The notes beneath the pieces were generated by a model that was not told the DNA's origin, ran no database searches, and saw nothing but the letters and a program-made list of their open reading frames with translations. A DNA stretch of 64,000 nt from CAVPCY01 sp963770765 (GTDB lineage Bacteria; Actinomycetota; Coriobacteriia; Anaerosomatales; PHET01). The stretch lies in the NCBI GenBank assembly GCA_963770765.1, contig CAVYQS010000014.1, positions 69,596-133,595 on the forward strand. Reading direction: 5' to 3'. Both the position numbers and the translations under genes were made by a program. How positions within the stretch are numbered: the first letter of the stretch is position 1; each line of letters starts with the position of its first letter. This document shows, one piece after another, positions 51,143 to 60,042 of the stretch.

Positions 51143-53316
51143 ATGGGACTCCCGAGCAGATGGCGCGCCCTGCGCGTTTCGGCTGGTGGATCGTCGCCGG
51201 GATGCTGCTCGCGGTCAATGGGGCCGTGCTGTTGGCCGGCCCCGACTCGATGCTCAGGCAGCAACCTGCTCTCGACATCCTTTCATACCTCGTGCCCATG
51301 GGCATCGCCGGCCTTCTCGCCGGTATCCTGAGCACGAGGGCCCGTACTCCGATCGAACGGTCCTTCTGGGCCACCTTCGCACTGAGCTTCACGGCCTTGT
51401 TCTTCGCGGAGTGCTATTGGACGTGGTACGTGCTTGCGGTCGATGCCGATGGGCCGCCACTCAGCAATCCGGTCACGGCGCTGTATGCCTTGGCCCTCGC
51501 GCTCTTCCTCTCCCTGGTCGTCAGACTCACCAAGCCCGCCACATACTCACCGTGGCGCTACATACGTCTGTTGACCGACGTGGTCGTCGGCGCCTGGGCT
51601 TGCATACCCATCGTCTACTGGGTCTGGACGTACCCTCTCATCGGCGACGTGGACGGTGGGGGCCCACTTGCTGCCGCCGTCGCAGCGATCTACCCCGTGA
51701 TGGGCGTCTTCATCGCCGGAGCGACCCTGACCACCTTGTGGAGCCTTACGCGCCGTCGCTGGCGAGGTTGGCACTGGGCGGTCGCATCAGCGTTGTGGCT
51801 CTTCTCGGCGACCATGGTGCTCTATCCCGTGTGGCGCCTCGAGACACTCAGCACCGCCGGAGCGCCCTCTTCATGGTACGCCTCGCTCCTGGGGTTCGCG
51901 CTGCTCATCCTGGTGGGTGCGCAGATCTCTCGCCTGACCCGCGATGAAGGGGAGGCCGACTCCCAGCAAGAGGTGTTTGCTCCCGCGACCGCGCCGCGGT
52001 GGGTGGCCGTGGGCTACCCGGTGGCCGTGTCGTGCGGTCTTGTGTGGCTCGGATGGACCGCCCTGGTGCATGGCCGGGACCCGGAGGGGCCGGCCCTCGT
52101 GTTCTTCGCATGGACGCTTGCGATACTGCTCGCCGCCCGCAGCTGCCTCGCGGCGGTGGAAGTCGCCGCGTATCACCGGAACGCTCATACCGACGCCCTC
52201 ACAGGCGCCCTGGTCCGAAGTGACTTCGAATCGACCCTCGCGGAATCCGTGCTGGTCGCGATCGACGCTCGCGTCTCGCTCGCACTCGTAGTCGTCGATA
52301 TCGCCCCAGCGCCACGTTCCGACGGTGTGCTGCTCCCCTCTGGGTCGGTCCCGGAACTGAGAGGTACTCTGGCGGCTATCACACGCGATATCCGCGCCAC
52401 CCACGGACCGTTCATGCTCGGTTCATCCCGATTCGCCTACATCATGGAGCAGACGAGCGCCGAGCGTGCTCGTGAGGCCGCGCTGAGGACGTGGCGCGGC
52501 CTTCGGGATGGTGGAGGACCGTCGGCGGCACGCACCCACATCGCATTCGGGATCGCCGCGATTCCGGCGTCATCATCGGACGCGGACTCACTTGTGTCCG
52601 CTGCGCATGCCGCAGCGGACCTGGCCCCGGCCTCCGAAGACGAGCCCATAGCCATGTACGACGACCGGAATGCTTCGTTGCCCTCAGGTGACGTGGAGCA
52701 CCGCACTCGGATGCGCGCGTTCCGTGAAGCGGTGCGGGGACTGGCACAGGCGGTGGATGCTCGCGATCCGTACACGAAGGACCATTCCACCAACGTCAGC
52801 GACCTTGCTGCGGCGCTGGCCCAGGTCCTTGGCATGACCGATTCAGACACCCAGGTAATCGCCTTGGCGTCGCTGGTTCACGATGTGGGGAAGGTCGGTG
52901 TGAGCGATGACGTCCTCCTCGCCGGTGATGACATCAGTGACGCCGGCCGAGCGTCGCTGAGAGCTCACCCCACGCTCGGAGAGGCCATCTTGCTGCCTGC
53001 CAGGGTGGAGGCGATCCTGCCCATCGTGCGTCACCATCACGAGCGGTGGGACGGTTCGGGGTATCCTGACGGGCTCTCCGGCGCGTCGATTCCGCAGGGC
53101 GCACGCATCTTGGCTGTGTGCGATTCGTTTGAGAGCATGACGGCGCCACGTTCCTGGCGGCATGCGATGACCGTTGAGGCGGCGCTGAACCGGATCGAGG
53201 GTGCCGCGGGGACACGGTTCGATCCGACCATCGCGCGAGCCTTCGTGCGGATGGTCAAAGCCCTTGGCACACACGGTGGAACCCAGTCGGCCGTGTTCGG
53301 CAGGGCCGAGGTGTAG
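51139..53316 (+). CDS. membrane HD-GYP protein, paralogue of the upstream gene
   Basis: 725 residues from ATG 51139. The layout matches the previous protein: eight or more helices, a GGDEF-like fold in which the signature is lost (SSRFAYIMEQ at the expected place), and a C-terminal HD-GYP domain with RDPYTKDHSTNVSDLA, LVHDVGKVGVSD and HHHERWDGSGYPDGLSG. It probably degrades c-di-GMP or responds to a membrane signal. The two genes look like a tandem duplication that has diverged. It ends 16 bases before the convergent korB. Confidence 0.9.
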   Translation: MNGTPEQMARPARFGWWIVAGMLLAVNGAVLLAGPDSMLRQQPALDILSYLVPMGIAGLLAGILSTRARTPIERSFWATFALSFTALFFAECYWTWYVLAVDADGPPLSNPVTALYALALALFLSLVVRLTKPATYSPWRYIRLLTDVVVGAWACIPIVYWVWTYPLIGDVDGGGPLAAAVAAIYPVMGVFIAGATLTTLWSLTRRRWRGWHWAVASALWLFSATMVLYPVWRLETLSTAGAPSSWYASLLGFALLILVGAQISRLTRDEGEADSQQEVFAPATAPRWVAVGYPVAVSCGLVWLGWTALVHGRDPEGPALVFFAWTLAILLAARSCLAAVEVAAYHRNAHTDALTGALVRSDFESTLAESVLVAIDARVSLALVVVDIAPAPRSDGVLLPSGSVPELRGTLAAITRDIRATHGPFMLGSSRFAYIMEQTSAERAREAALRTWRGLRDGGGPSAARTHIAFGIAAIPASSSDADSLVSAAHAAADLAPASEDEPIAMYDDRNASLPSGDVEHRTRMRAFREAVRGLAQAVDARDPYTKDHSTNVSDLAAALAQVLGMTDSDTQVIALASLVHDVGKVGVSDDVLLAGDDISDAGRASLRAHPTLGEAILLPARVEAILPIVRHHHERWDGSGYPDGLSGASIPQGARILAVCDSFESMTAPRSWRHAMTVEAALNRIEGAAGTRFDPTIARAFVRMVKALGTHGGTQSAVFGRAEV

Positions 53317-53332
53317 CGACCCCGGCGGCGGC

Positions 53333-54214
53333 CTAAAGCCGCATCATCAGCTCACGCACGTCTCGTGGTTCACGTGCAGCGAGGTGTCCGGGTCGCTGGG
53401 CGGCACTCGCGCCGTCCGCGTAGGTGGGCGTGCCGTGCTCTTGGTAGTACACGCCGATCGGGACCCGGCACTCATCGGGCGTGCATGCGAGCTCGTGGAA
53501 GGAGGTCATGGACATCTCAAGCGCGGCGTTTCGATCTCCGGTGTCCCAGCCGCTGTCTTCCAGCTTGTAGACGCGCTCCCGGAACCACGAGAAGGTGTTG
53601 AGCTTGTTCCACGTGACGCACGGCTGGAACACATCCACGATCGCGAACCCGCGGTGAGTCAAGGCCTGCACGTACAAGTCGGTCAAGTGGGGGATGTCGC
53701 CGGCGAACCCGCGTGCGACGAAGGTCGCCCCTTCGGCCAAGGCAAGGCCGATCGGGTTGACCGGCTGCTCGAGTACTCCGGAAGGCGTCGAGACCGTCGG
53801 CATGAGGTGATCTGTCGTGGGTGACGCCTGTCCGGTTGTCAGGCCGTAGATCTGATTGTCGTGGGCGATGACGGTGAGGTCGATGTTTCGACGGACCGAG
53901 TGCACGTAGTGCCCCAGTCCGATGCCGTACCCGTCGCCATCGCCCATCTCCACGATGACCTTCTGGTCGGGGCGCGTGAGCGCGAATCCTGTGGCGGGTG
54001 GAAGGGAGCGACCATGCAGCGCATGCATGCCCTGGACATCGTAGAAGTCGGCCCCGTTACCGTGGCACCCGATGCCCCAGAACATGGTGAACTGGTCCTT
54101 CTCCCAGCCTAGCTCGGCGAGAGCCTTCTTCAGCGCTTCGAACATGCCGAAGTTCCCGCACCCGGGGCACCAGGTCGGACGATTCGCGTTGGTGAAGTCC
54201 TTGGGCTCGGCCAT
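53333..54214 (-). CDS. korB: 2-oxoacid:ferredoxin oxidoreductase, beta subunit
   Basis: About 293 residues. ATG 54214 is used; GTG 54220 is also possible, both after GAGGAG. It has WCPGCGNFGMFEALKKAL with the cluster cysteines, the thiamine diphosphate motif GDGDGYGIGLGHYVHSVRRN and IYGLTTGQASPTT. It decarboxylates a 2-oxoacid with CoA, passing electrons to ferredoxin. The alpha/gamma subunit ends inside its start, so they are co-translated. 2-Oxoglutarate is likely, but 2-oxoisovalerate is possible. Confidence 0.92.
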   Translation of the reverse strand: MAEPKDFTNANRPTWCPGCGNFGMFEALKKALAELGWEKDQFTMFWGIGCHGNGADFYDVQGMHALHGRSLPPATGFALTRPDQKVIVEMGDGDGYGIGLGHYVHSVRRNIDLTVIAHDNQIYGLTTGQASPTTDHLMPTVSTPSGVLEQPVNPIGLALAEGATFVARGFAGDIPHLTDLYVQALTHRGFAIVDVFQPCVTWNKLNTFSWFRERVYKLEDSGWDTGDRNAALEMSMTSFHELACTPDECRVPIGVYYQEHGTPTYADGASAAQRPGHLAAREPRDVRELMMRL

Positions 54215-54216
54215 GA

Positions 54217-56022
54217 TCACATATCTCCTCTGAAGTCGATCGCACCTGCGGCAGTGAGCCGCACGGGCTCACCGAGATGCCCCTTCACCGTGGAGTACAC
54301 AAGCTCCGGTGAGATCGGACGGCCATCGGACCGTCGGAGGTTGGCGTCGGGGGCGATCAGGCACTGCTCGCGAATCAATCCCTCGAGCTGGCCCGTGTGG
54401 TTTCCTTCAACCACGAGCGTGTATGCCGCCGTATCGAGGAACGCGCGCACCTCTTCGGCAGGGAAGGGCCAGACCGTCACCACCTGTAGCGCGTTGACGG
54501 AGTGTCCCTCGGCCGCGAGCCATCCGATCGCCTCACGCACCGGCATGATGGTCGTCCCGAAGCATACGATGCTCACCTGCGCGCCTTCCTCGCCATGGAT
54601 CACCGGTCCCGGCACCAGCGTGCGCGCGAGTTCGAGCTTCCGCATGCGCTTCTCGTTCTGTGCGGTCCGATTCGCTGCACTCTCGCCTTGGGCGCCGTAG
54701 CCGGATTCATCGTGTTCGTAGGAGTTGACGATCTGCACCGAGCCGACGACGCCAGGTATGGCGCGAGGCGATACCCCGGTTTCGGTGACCGCGTAGCGCC
54801 GGTACTCGTCGACGGAGCCCTCCGTGATGAGCGGGCCACGCGTGATCTCGACCGCGTCGTTATCGAACGGATCACTCGTCTTCCGGTTGTCGGACAGGTA
54901 GGAGTCGCCGAGGATGATCACCGGCGTCTGGAGTTCATCGGCGAGGTTGAAGGCCTTCCACGTGAGCTCGAAGGCCTGGGTGTGGTCCCCGGGGGCCAGC
55001 ACGACACGAGGAAACTCGCCTTGTGACGCATGGAGCGCGAAGCGCAGATCGCTTTGCTCGGTCCAGGTGGGCATGCCCGTGGCCGGTCCCGGACGCGTGA
55101 AGAGTCCCACGACGCAGGCGCTTTCGCTCACGCCTGCGAAGCCATAGCCTTCGACCATGAGAGAGAATCCGCCGCCGGCGGTCGCGCACATCGAGCGTGT
55201 GCCGCCGAAAGCTCCGCCGATGACCATGTTCATCGCGGCGATCTCGTCTTCGGTGTGCTTCACGACAACCCCGGCCTTCTCGCCGTGCTTCGCCATGAAG
55301 TGCAGCAGACTCGACGCCGGGGTCATGGGGTAGGCGCAGTACAGACCCACGCCAGCGGCCAGTGCGCCCAGACCGATCGACTCGTTCCCGTCGGCGAGAA
55401 CGCGAGCCGTCGGCTCGTCGACCGAGGCCAGTCGGTAGGGGAAGGCGCACTTGGCCCCCATCGCGTGCTCGTAGCCGGCTGTGGCCACAGCGATGTTCTG
55501 CTCGGCGACCTCAGGTGGTTTGTGGGCGAACTGCGCCTTGATCGAGGAGACCAGCCCGTCGAGTGGGTACTCCATGTGACCCAGTGTGGCGCCCAGTGCC
55601 GCGACGTTGCGCATGATCTTGATCCCGCCGGCGTCCTTGACGATCTGAGTGAGGGGGACGGGCACCAAGCACACGTCGTCGCGGTCCCGGACGGCGTCCC
55701 CGTGCTCGCCATCGGCCGGGTCGAAGATGATCGCTCCACCTTCGGTCAGCTCCGCGGCGTGAAGAAGCACCGTTGCCGCGTCGAGGGCCACCAGGACGTC
55801 GGTAGCCATCACATGCGAGTGGATCGGCCGCTCACTCACTCGAAGGTGATAGGTGTTGTGCCCGCCCTTGATCAGCGAGGGGTACTCGGTGAGGTCGTAG
55901 CAGTGGTAGCCGGCGTGCGCGAACACACGGGCCAGCGACTGGCCGGCGGCCTTGATCCCGAAGCCGGCGGGTCCGCCGATTCGAATACGGACCTCAGGAC
56001 CGTACGGAGCAGGCTGCTGCAT
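54217..56022 (-). CDS. korA: 2-oxoacid:ferredoxin oxidoreductase, fused gamma-alpha subunit
   Basis: About 601 residues from ATG 56022 (GAGAGGA upstream on the minus strand). The first about 190 residues are the gamma domain (RIRIGGPAGFGIKAAGQSLAR), followed by the alpha pyrimidine-binding domain (GNESIGLGALAAGVGLYCAYP, EDEIAAMNMVIGGAFGGTRS, TSGGGFSLM-like TAGGGFSLMVEG). The C-terminal part has VVTVWPFPAEEV and LVVEGNHTGQLE. Gamma-alpha fusion is the KorA/OorA pattern. No ferredoxin-like delta subunit is adjacent. Confidence 0.93.
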   Translation of the reverse strand: MQQPAPYGPEVRIRIGGPAGFGIKAAGQSLARVFAHAGYHCYDLTEYPSLIKGGHNTYHLRVSERPIHSHVMATDVLVALDAATVLLHAAELTEGGAIIFDPADGEHGDAVRDRDDVCLVPVPLTQIVKDAGGIKIMRNVAALGATLGHMEYPLDGLVSSIKAQFAHKPPEVAEQNIAVATAGYEHAMGAKCAFPYRLASVDEPTARVLADGNESIGLGALAAGVGLYCAYPMTPASSLLHFMAKHGEKAGVVVKHTEDEIAAMNMVIGGAFGGTRSMCATAGGGFSLMVEGYGFAGVSESACVVGLFTRPGPATGMPTWTEQSDLRFALHASQGEFPRVVLAPGDHTQAFELTWKAFNLADELQTPVIILGDSYLSDNRKTSDPFDNDAVEITRGPLITEGSVDEYRRYAVTETGVSPRAIPGVVGSVQIVNSYEHDESGYGAQGESAANRTAQNEKRMRKLELARTLVPGPVIHGEEGAQVSIVCFGTTIMPVREAIGWLAAEGHSVNALQVVTVWPFPAEEVRAFLDTAAYTLVVEGNHTGQLEGLIREQCLIAPDANLRRSDGRPISPELVYSTVKGHLGEPVRLTAAGAIDFRGDM

Positions 56023-56132
56023 GGTGTTTCCTCTCACATCGAAACGGCCGCCGCCTCACGGAATCGAAGCAGGAAGCGGCCCTACATGGTGGTTTGTTCC
56101 CGCAAGCGGGCATCACGCTCGGCAACTCGTGA

Positions 56133-56148
56133 GATACTCCCCAACATG
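56133..56148 (+). promoter_or_regulatory. possible leaderless promoter of coaBC
   Basis: GATACT (56133-56138) ends 7 bases before ATG 56146, so transcription would begin at or next to the start codon. No purine-rich ribosome binding site precedes the ATG. This fits leaderless translation, common in Actinomycetota. Confidence 0.4.
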
Positions 56149-57375
56149 AGCACATCACCCACACCAACCGTCGTTCTCGGCGTGAGCGGCTGCATCGCCG
56201 CCTACAAGTCGTGCGAGCTGGTGCGCGTACTCACCAAGGCGGGCTGCACGGTCAAGGTGATCATGACGGATAACGCCACCCGCTTCGTCGGACCGGCTAC
56301 CTTCAGAGCCCTGTCGGGCCAGCCCGTCGCCACCAGCCTGTGGGATGAGCCTGCCGAGAGGGTCCACCACGTGTCGCTGGCACAGGAGGCTGACGTCTTC
56401 GTGATCGCTCCCGCCACAGCCAATGTGTGCGCGAAGATCGCAACGGGGCGCGCTGACGACCTGCTCACGACGACCGCCCTGGCGACTGAGGCCCCCGTGG
56501 TGATCGCGCCTGCCATGAACGTCCACATGTGGAGGGCTGAGCCCACCGTCGACAACATCACCACACTCCGCGCTCGCGGCGTGATCGTCATCGATCCCGA
56601 AACAGGTGACCTTGCGTGCGGAGACGTTGGTGAAGGCCGGCTCGCCGATGTCGGAACCATCGCACACACGGTTCTTGCCGAACTGCACCGCTCGCGCGAC
56701 CTCGAGGATGTCGAGGTGCTCGTGACAGCGGGACCCACACACGAGGCGATCGACCCGGTCCGCTTCATCTCGAACCCGTCGAGCGGTACCACGGGTTTCG
56801 CTCTGGCCGAGGAAGCTGCTAGGAGAGGTGCGCGGGTCACACTCGTCACCGGTCCGGTGAAGCTGCCGGATCCCTTCGGAGTCCACGTGGTGAGGGTCAC
56901 GTCGGCAGTTGAGATGGCGACCGCCGTCGACGCCCACTATCAGGCTGCCGATGTCGTTGTGGGCACGGCGGCGGTCAGCGATCTCCGACCGACGCGCACC
57001 TACGACCTGAAGGTCAAGAAGTACGACCTTCCCGACACTCTCGAGCTTGCCCACAACCCCGACATACTCAGGGGGCTTGGTGAGCGCAAGGAGGGGCGAC
57101 TTCTCGTCGGGTTCGCTGCCGAGACCCACGACATCGTCCCGTCTGCGCGAAAGAAGATGAAGGACAAGAACCTGGACGCCATAGTAGCCAACGACGTATC
57201 CGACCCCGCAATCGGGTTCGGGAGCGCCACCAACCGCGTAACGTTCATCACCACGAGCACGGAAGAGCAGCTGGACCTGATGCCCAAGCCGATGATCGCG
57301 TATGAGCTGTGGAATCGGCTCGCACCGGCGGCGGCGCACGCACGAGACCAACGCGACGCAAGGAGTCGGCAATGA
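56146..57375 (+). CDS. coaBC: phosphopantothenoylcysteine decarboxylase / phosphopantothenate-cysteine ligase
   Basis: 409 residues from ATG 56146. The CoaC half has GVSGCIAAYKSCELVRVL, the active His in ERVHHVSLAQEAD and VVIAPAMNVHMW (PAMN motif). The CoaB half has VTAGPTHEAIDPVRFISNPSSG and GTAAVSDLRP, then the KVKK lysines. It converts 4'-phosphopantothenate to 4'-phosphopantetheine for CoA. The stop overlaps the ATG of the next gene. Confidence 0.96.
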   Translation: MSTSPTPTVVLGVSGCIAAYKSCELVRVLTKAGCTVKVIMTDNATRFVGPATFRALSGQPVATSLWDEPAERVHHVSLAQEADVFVIAPATANVCAKIATGRADDLLTTTALATEAPVVIAPAMNVHMWRAEPTVDNITTLRARGVIVIDPETGDLACGDVGEGRLADVGTIAHTVLAELHRSRDLEDVEVLVTAGPTHEAIDPVRFISNPSSGTTGFALAEEAARRGARVTLVTGPVKLPDPFGVHVVRVTSAVEMATAVDAHYQAADVVVGTAAVSDLRPTRTYDLKVKKYDLPDTLELAHNPDILRGLGERKEGRLLVGFAAETHDIVPSARKKMKDKNLDAIVANDVSDPAIGFGSATNRVTFITTSTEEQLDLMPKPMIAYELWNRLAPAAAHARDQRDARSRQ

Positions 57376-57728
57376 GCACACGAACCCTCGAAGGGCAGGC
57401 AAAGCGTATCGCCGCGTACGTGGGCGAGAACGAGGTCTACGAGGACCGGCCTCTCTATCAGGCACTCGTCGAGCAGGCGCGCATACAAGGGTGTGCCGGC
57501 GCGACGGCCCTTCGCGGAATGGTTGGATTCGGAGCCTCCAGCCGCGACGTCGCCAAGCATGGCCTGCGCATGTCGACCGACTGCCCGGTGATGGTCTCGG
57601 TCGTCGACGAATCCAACAGGATCTCAGCTCTCGCGGAGGTATGGTCGGCCATGATCTCCAGCGGTTTGGTCACCATCGATGATGTAGGTGTGGTCAAGTA
57701 CTGCGGACGCGGCGACTCCGAGGATTGA
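57372..57728 (+). CDS. DUF190 protein (PII-like fold)
   Basis: 118 residues from ATG 57372. It contains YVGENEVYEDRPLYQALVEQ, GCAGATALRGMVGFGAS and PVMVSVVDE, the DUF190 signature. These proteins form PII-like trimers and are often next to CrcB fluoride channels, but no crcB is visible here. It overlaps the coaBC stop by 4 bp, so it may be co-transcribed with CoA synthesis. Confidence 0.85.
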   Translation: MSTRTLEGQAKRIAAYVGENEVYEDRPLYQALVEQARIQGCAGATALRGMVGFGASSRDVAKHGLRMSTDCPVMVSVVDESNRISALAEVWSAMISSGLVTIDDVGVVKYCGRGDSED

Positions 57729-57744
57729 TCGGTCAAATTGGCGC

Positions 57745-57773
57745 TTGCCCCTCTGCATGACGCCAAGTAGACT
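57745..57773 (+). promoter_or_regulatory. promoter of tRNA-Pro
   Basis: TTGCCC (57745-57750), 17 bases, then TAGACT (57768-57773). The predicted start is about 57780, with tRNA at 57797. Confidence 0.6.
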
Positions 57774-57796
57774 TACTCCTTGCCGCTTGACGGCAT

Positions 57797-57873
<77 letters not shown>

Positions 57874-57883
57874 TGCGAATGAC

Positions 57884-57912
57884 ACGAGGCACCCTTCGGG
57901 GGCCTCGTTTCG
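57884..57912 (+). terminator. terminator after tRNA-Pro
   Basis: ACGAGGC (57884-57890) and GCCTCGT (57902-57908) enclose an inner CCC-TTCG-GGG stem, followed by TTTC. The hairpin is strong with a tetraloop. The next 130 bp, up to the response regulator, show nothing certain. Confidence 0.85.
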
Positions 57913-58043
57913 TATGGCCGGAAAGCAAGGCGGCGGCCCATGTTTCCAGGGCTTCCGGCGCAGACCCTGGCTCCTGGTGCGTGTCTGAGTCAGATGCCGG
58001 TGTGTGCGACAATTCCCCGAGACTCGATCGGAGGCAGACCGCC

Positions 58044-58715
58044 ATGACCCGGATCCTGATCGTGGAAGACAACGAGACTATCCGAGCGGAGCTATCCGTG
58101 TTCCTCGGCCGGAACGGGTATGAAGTCGATGCCCCGGATCAGTTTGAGCACATCGTGGCTCTCGCGGTGGCTCCGGAGACCGAGCTCGTACTCCTCGACA
58201 TCAACCTTCCCGTGTTCGACGGCTTCTTCATCACCCGCGAGATTCGCAAGCAGTCGCAGGTGCCGATCATCATCGTCACCAGCCGAGACACCGAGGTCGA
58301 CGAGCTCATCGGCATGAATCTCGGTGCGGACGACTTCGTCAGCAAGCCCTACAACACCCAGATACTGCTCGCGCGCATAGCGTCGATTCTGCGCCGGAGC
58401 GATCCCGCGCTCGCCGGTGCGCGACTCTCGTGCGGGAGATTCGGTCTGAACTACGCTCGCAGCACGCTGCTGGTGGGCGACACCGAGATAGAACTCACTC
58501 GCAACGAACTCCGGATTCTCGGCAGTCTATGCGAGCGTCGGGGCGCGATCGTCTCACGCGAAGAGCTCATGCGAGCCTTGTGGGAGGATGACGTGTTCGT
58601 CGATGACAACACGCTGACCGTCAACATCAACCGGCTGCGCGGCAAGCTCGACGAGGTCGGCCTCTCCGATCTCATCGAGACCCGGCGTGGGCAGGGCTAT
58701 CTGATCGGCGAGTGA
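58044..58715 (+). CDS. OmpR-family response regulator, BceR-like
   Basis: 223 residues from ATG 58044 (CGGAGGCAG upstream). Receiver domain with ILIVEDNETIR, the phospho-acceptor D52 in LLDINLPVFDGF, and a conserved Lys in DDFVSKPYN. The winged-helix domain includes LTRNELRILGSLCERRGAIV and RGKLDEVGLSDLIETRRGQGYLI. Together with the kinase, ATPase and permease it forms the Bce type of peptide-antibiotic resistance. Likely targets carry the 69-bp block seen twice below. Confidence 0.92.
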   Translation: MTRILIVEDNETIRAELSVFLGRNGYEVDAPDQFEHIVALAVAPETELVLLDINLPVFDGFFITREIRKQSQVPIIIVTSRDTEVDELIGMNLGADDFVSKPYNTQILLARIASILRRSDPALAGARLSCGRFGLNYARSTLLVGDTEIELTRNELRILGSLCERRGAIVSREELMRALWEDDVFVDDNTLTVNINRLRGKLDEVGLSDLIETRRGQGYLIGE

Positions 58716-58719
58716 TCGC

Positions 58720-59755
58720 GTGAACTTGGCAGTATTCCTGAAGGACCGGCGAGTCCCCATACTCCTGATGCTGACCGCCACGGTTGTCTCGTGCGCGGCG
58801 GTGGGACTCGTCTCGCGCAACTCCGCGATTGTGATCGTGGTAGCCGCCGTCATGTTTACGGGAATCGGTGCGGCGCTGACGGTCGAGTACCTGCCGAGAA
58901 GATCCTACTACCGAGAGCTCCTTGGAGACGGTCGCGGCGCTCGAGCGCAAGAACCTCATGGCCGAGGTGGCGGCCGAGCCGACTTTCGAGGAGGGGCGAA
59001 TCGCTCACGGCGCCCTTCGTACGGCGAACAAGGCGATGCTCGATGAGATTGCGCGCTACCGCGACCGCGGAACGGAATACCGCGACTACATCGAGCTGTG
59101 GGTACACGAGATCAAGTCACCGATTTCCTCGGCGAAACTCATCGCGAAGAACAACCCGTCCACCGCGACGGACAACATGCTTGCGGAGTTCGAACGCACA
59201 GAGGACCTGGTCGAGCAGACGCTCTTCTACGCGCGAAGCAACAGCGTCGAGCGGGACTTCCTTGTCCGAGAGACCAGCCTCGAGGCGGTCGTCAACCCAG
59301 CGATCCGGCGTCACGCCCGCGCGTTCATCGAACGGCGGATACGACTCGAGGTAGACAATCTCGAACTGATCGTCTTCACCGACGTGAAGTGGGCGTCTTT
59401 CATGATCCAGCAGATTCTCGCCAACGCCGTTGCCTACACGCCGGATGAGGACGCCGAGATACGCATCCATGCGCACGAGACCGAGCAGTCCGTTGTGCTG
59501 ATCATCGATGACAACGGTTGCGGCATCTTGCCCAGCGAGCTGCCGCGCGTATTCGACAAGGGGTTCACGGGCAGCAACGGTCGGCGCAACGTTGCCTCCA
59601 CGGGTCTGGGCCTCTACCTGGTGCGTAAGCTTGCCGATCAGATCGGGCTTGGAGTCTCAATCGACTCAGTCGTTGGCGAAGGCACGACGGTAACCGTCGT
59701 GTTCCCCGTGCTGTCCCTGGGCCCGAGCTCTGCCGGAAGCCTTACGGAATCGTAA
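58720..59755 (+). CDS. intramembrane-sensing histidine kinase, BceS-like, frame broken once
   Basis: GTG 58720 starts a short protein with two N-terminal helices (PILLMLTATVVSCAAVGLV and SAIVIVVAAVMFTGIGAAL) and a very short loop, the BceS pattern. Near 58918 the frame changes: YRE continues as SLETVAALERKNLMAEV. One extra C at 58918-58920 explains it. The H-box is ELWVHEIKSPISSAKLI, with later N, G1 (DDNGCGIL) and G2 (STGLGLYL) boxes. Corrected length about 344 residues. It probably senses the state of its transporter, not the drug directly. Confidence 0.9.
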
Positions 59756-59806
59756 GTCCGGTGTAATCGGAATCGATGGCTGCGTTGTGCTGTGGCCGCC
59801 ACACTC
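59738..59806 (+). promoter_or_regulatory. 69-bp conserved promoter block 1, upstream of the Bce transporter
   Basis: Starts AGCCTTAC, then a CTTACG-GAAT-CGTAAG dyad (59741-59756), a conserved GTAATC-GAATCGATGGCT element (59763-59781), and ACACTC (59801-59806) 19 bases later as a probable -10. The same order and spacings recur at 62882-62950. Likely a binding site of the adjacent response regulator. Confidence 0.65.
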
Positions 59807-59918
59807 ATCTCATGGATACGGACGCCGGACGGGCCGGGGTTGGCCCTCCGCCAACCGTACGGGATTGGTGCCTTCGCCAGGCGAGTGATCGTCGGCGGGC
59901 ACGGCGAAAGGGCAGATC

Positions 59919-60002
59919 ATGGAGTGGTTCATCGGTTTCGTGGCGTTCACGATTTTGATCATGATGGCGAGCACCGACGTGCTCATGTCCCGGTTCAGCT
60001 AG
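59919..60002 (+). CDS. 27-residue membrane peptide ahead of the Bce ATPase
   Basis: ATG 59919 opens a frame of 27 codons ending TAG at 60000-60002. It reads EWFIGFVAFTILIMMASTDV, then LMSRFS, a single hydrophobic helix. GAAAGG 7 bases upstream could be the ribosome binding site. It lies between the conserved promoter block and the ATPase gene, so it should be co-transcribed. Possible roles are a transporter accessory or a leader peptide. No known family was recognised. Confidence 0.5.
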   Translation: MEWFIGFVAFTILIMMASTDVLMSRFS

Positions 60003-60042
60003 GACCGCTGGTCATGCAAGCATCGGCTTTGAAAGGATCGGC

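Noticed and set aside
57913..58043. Possible promoter or small gene between tRNA-Pro and the response regulator
   Set aside because: A GACAAT box near 58009 has no acceptable -35, and the frames are short and without signal.
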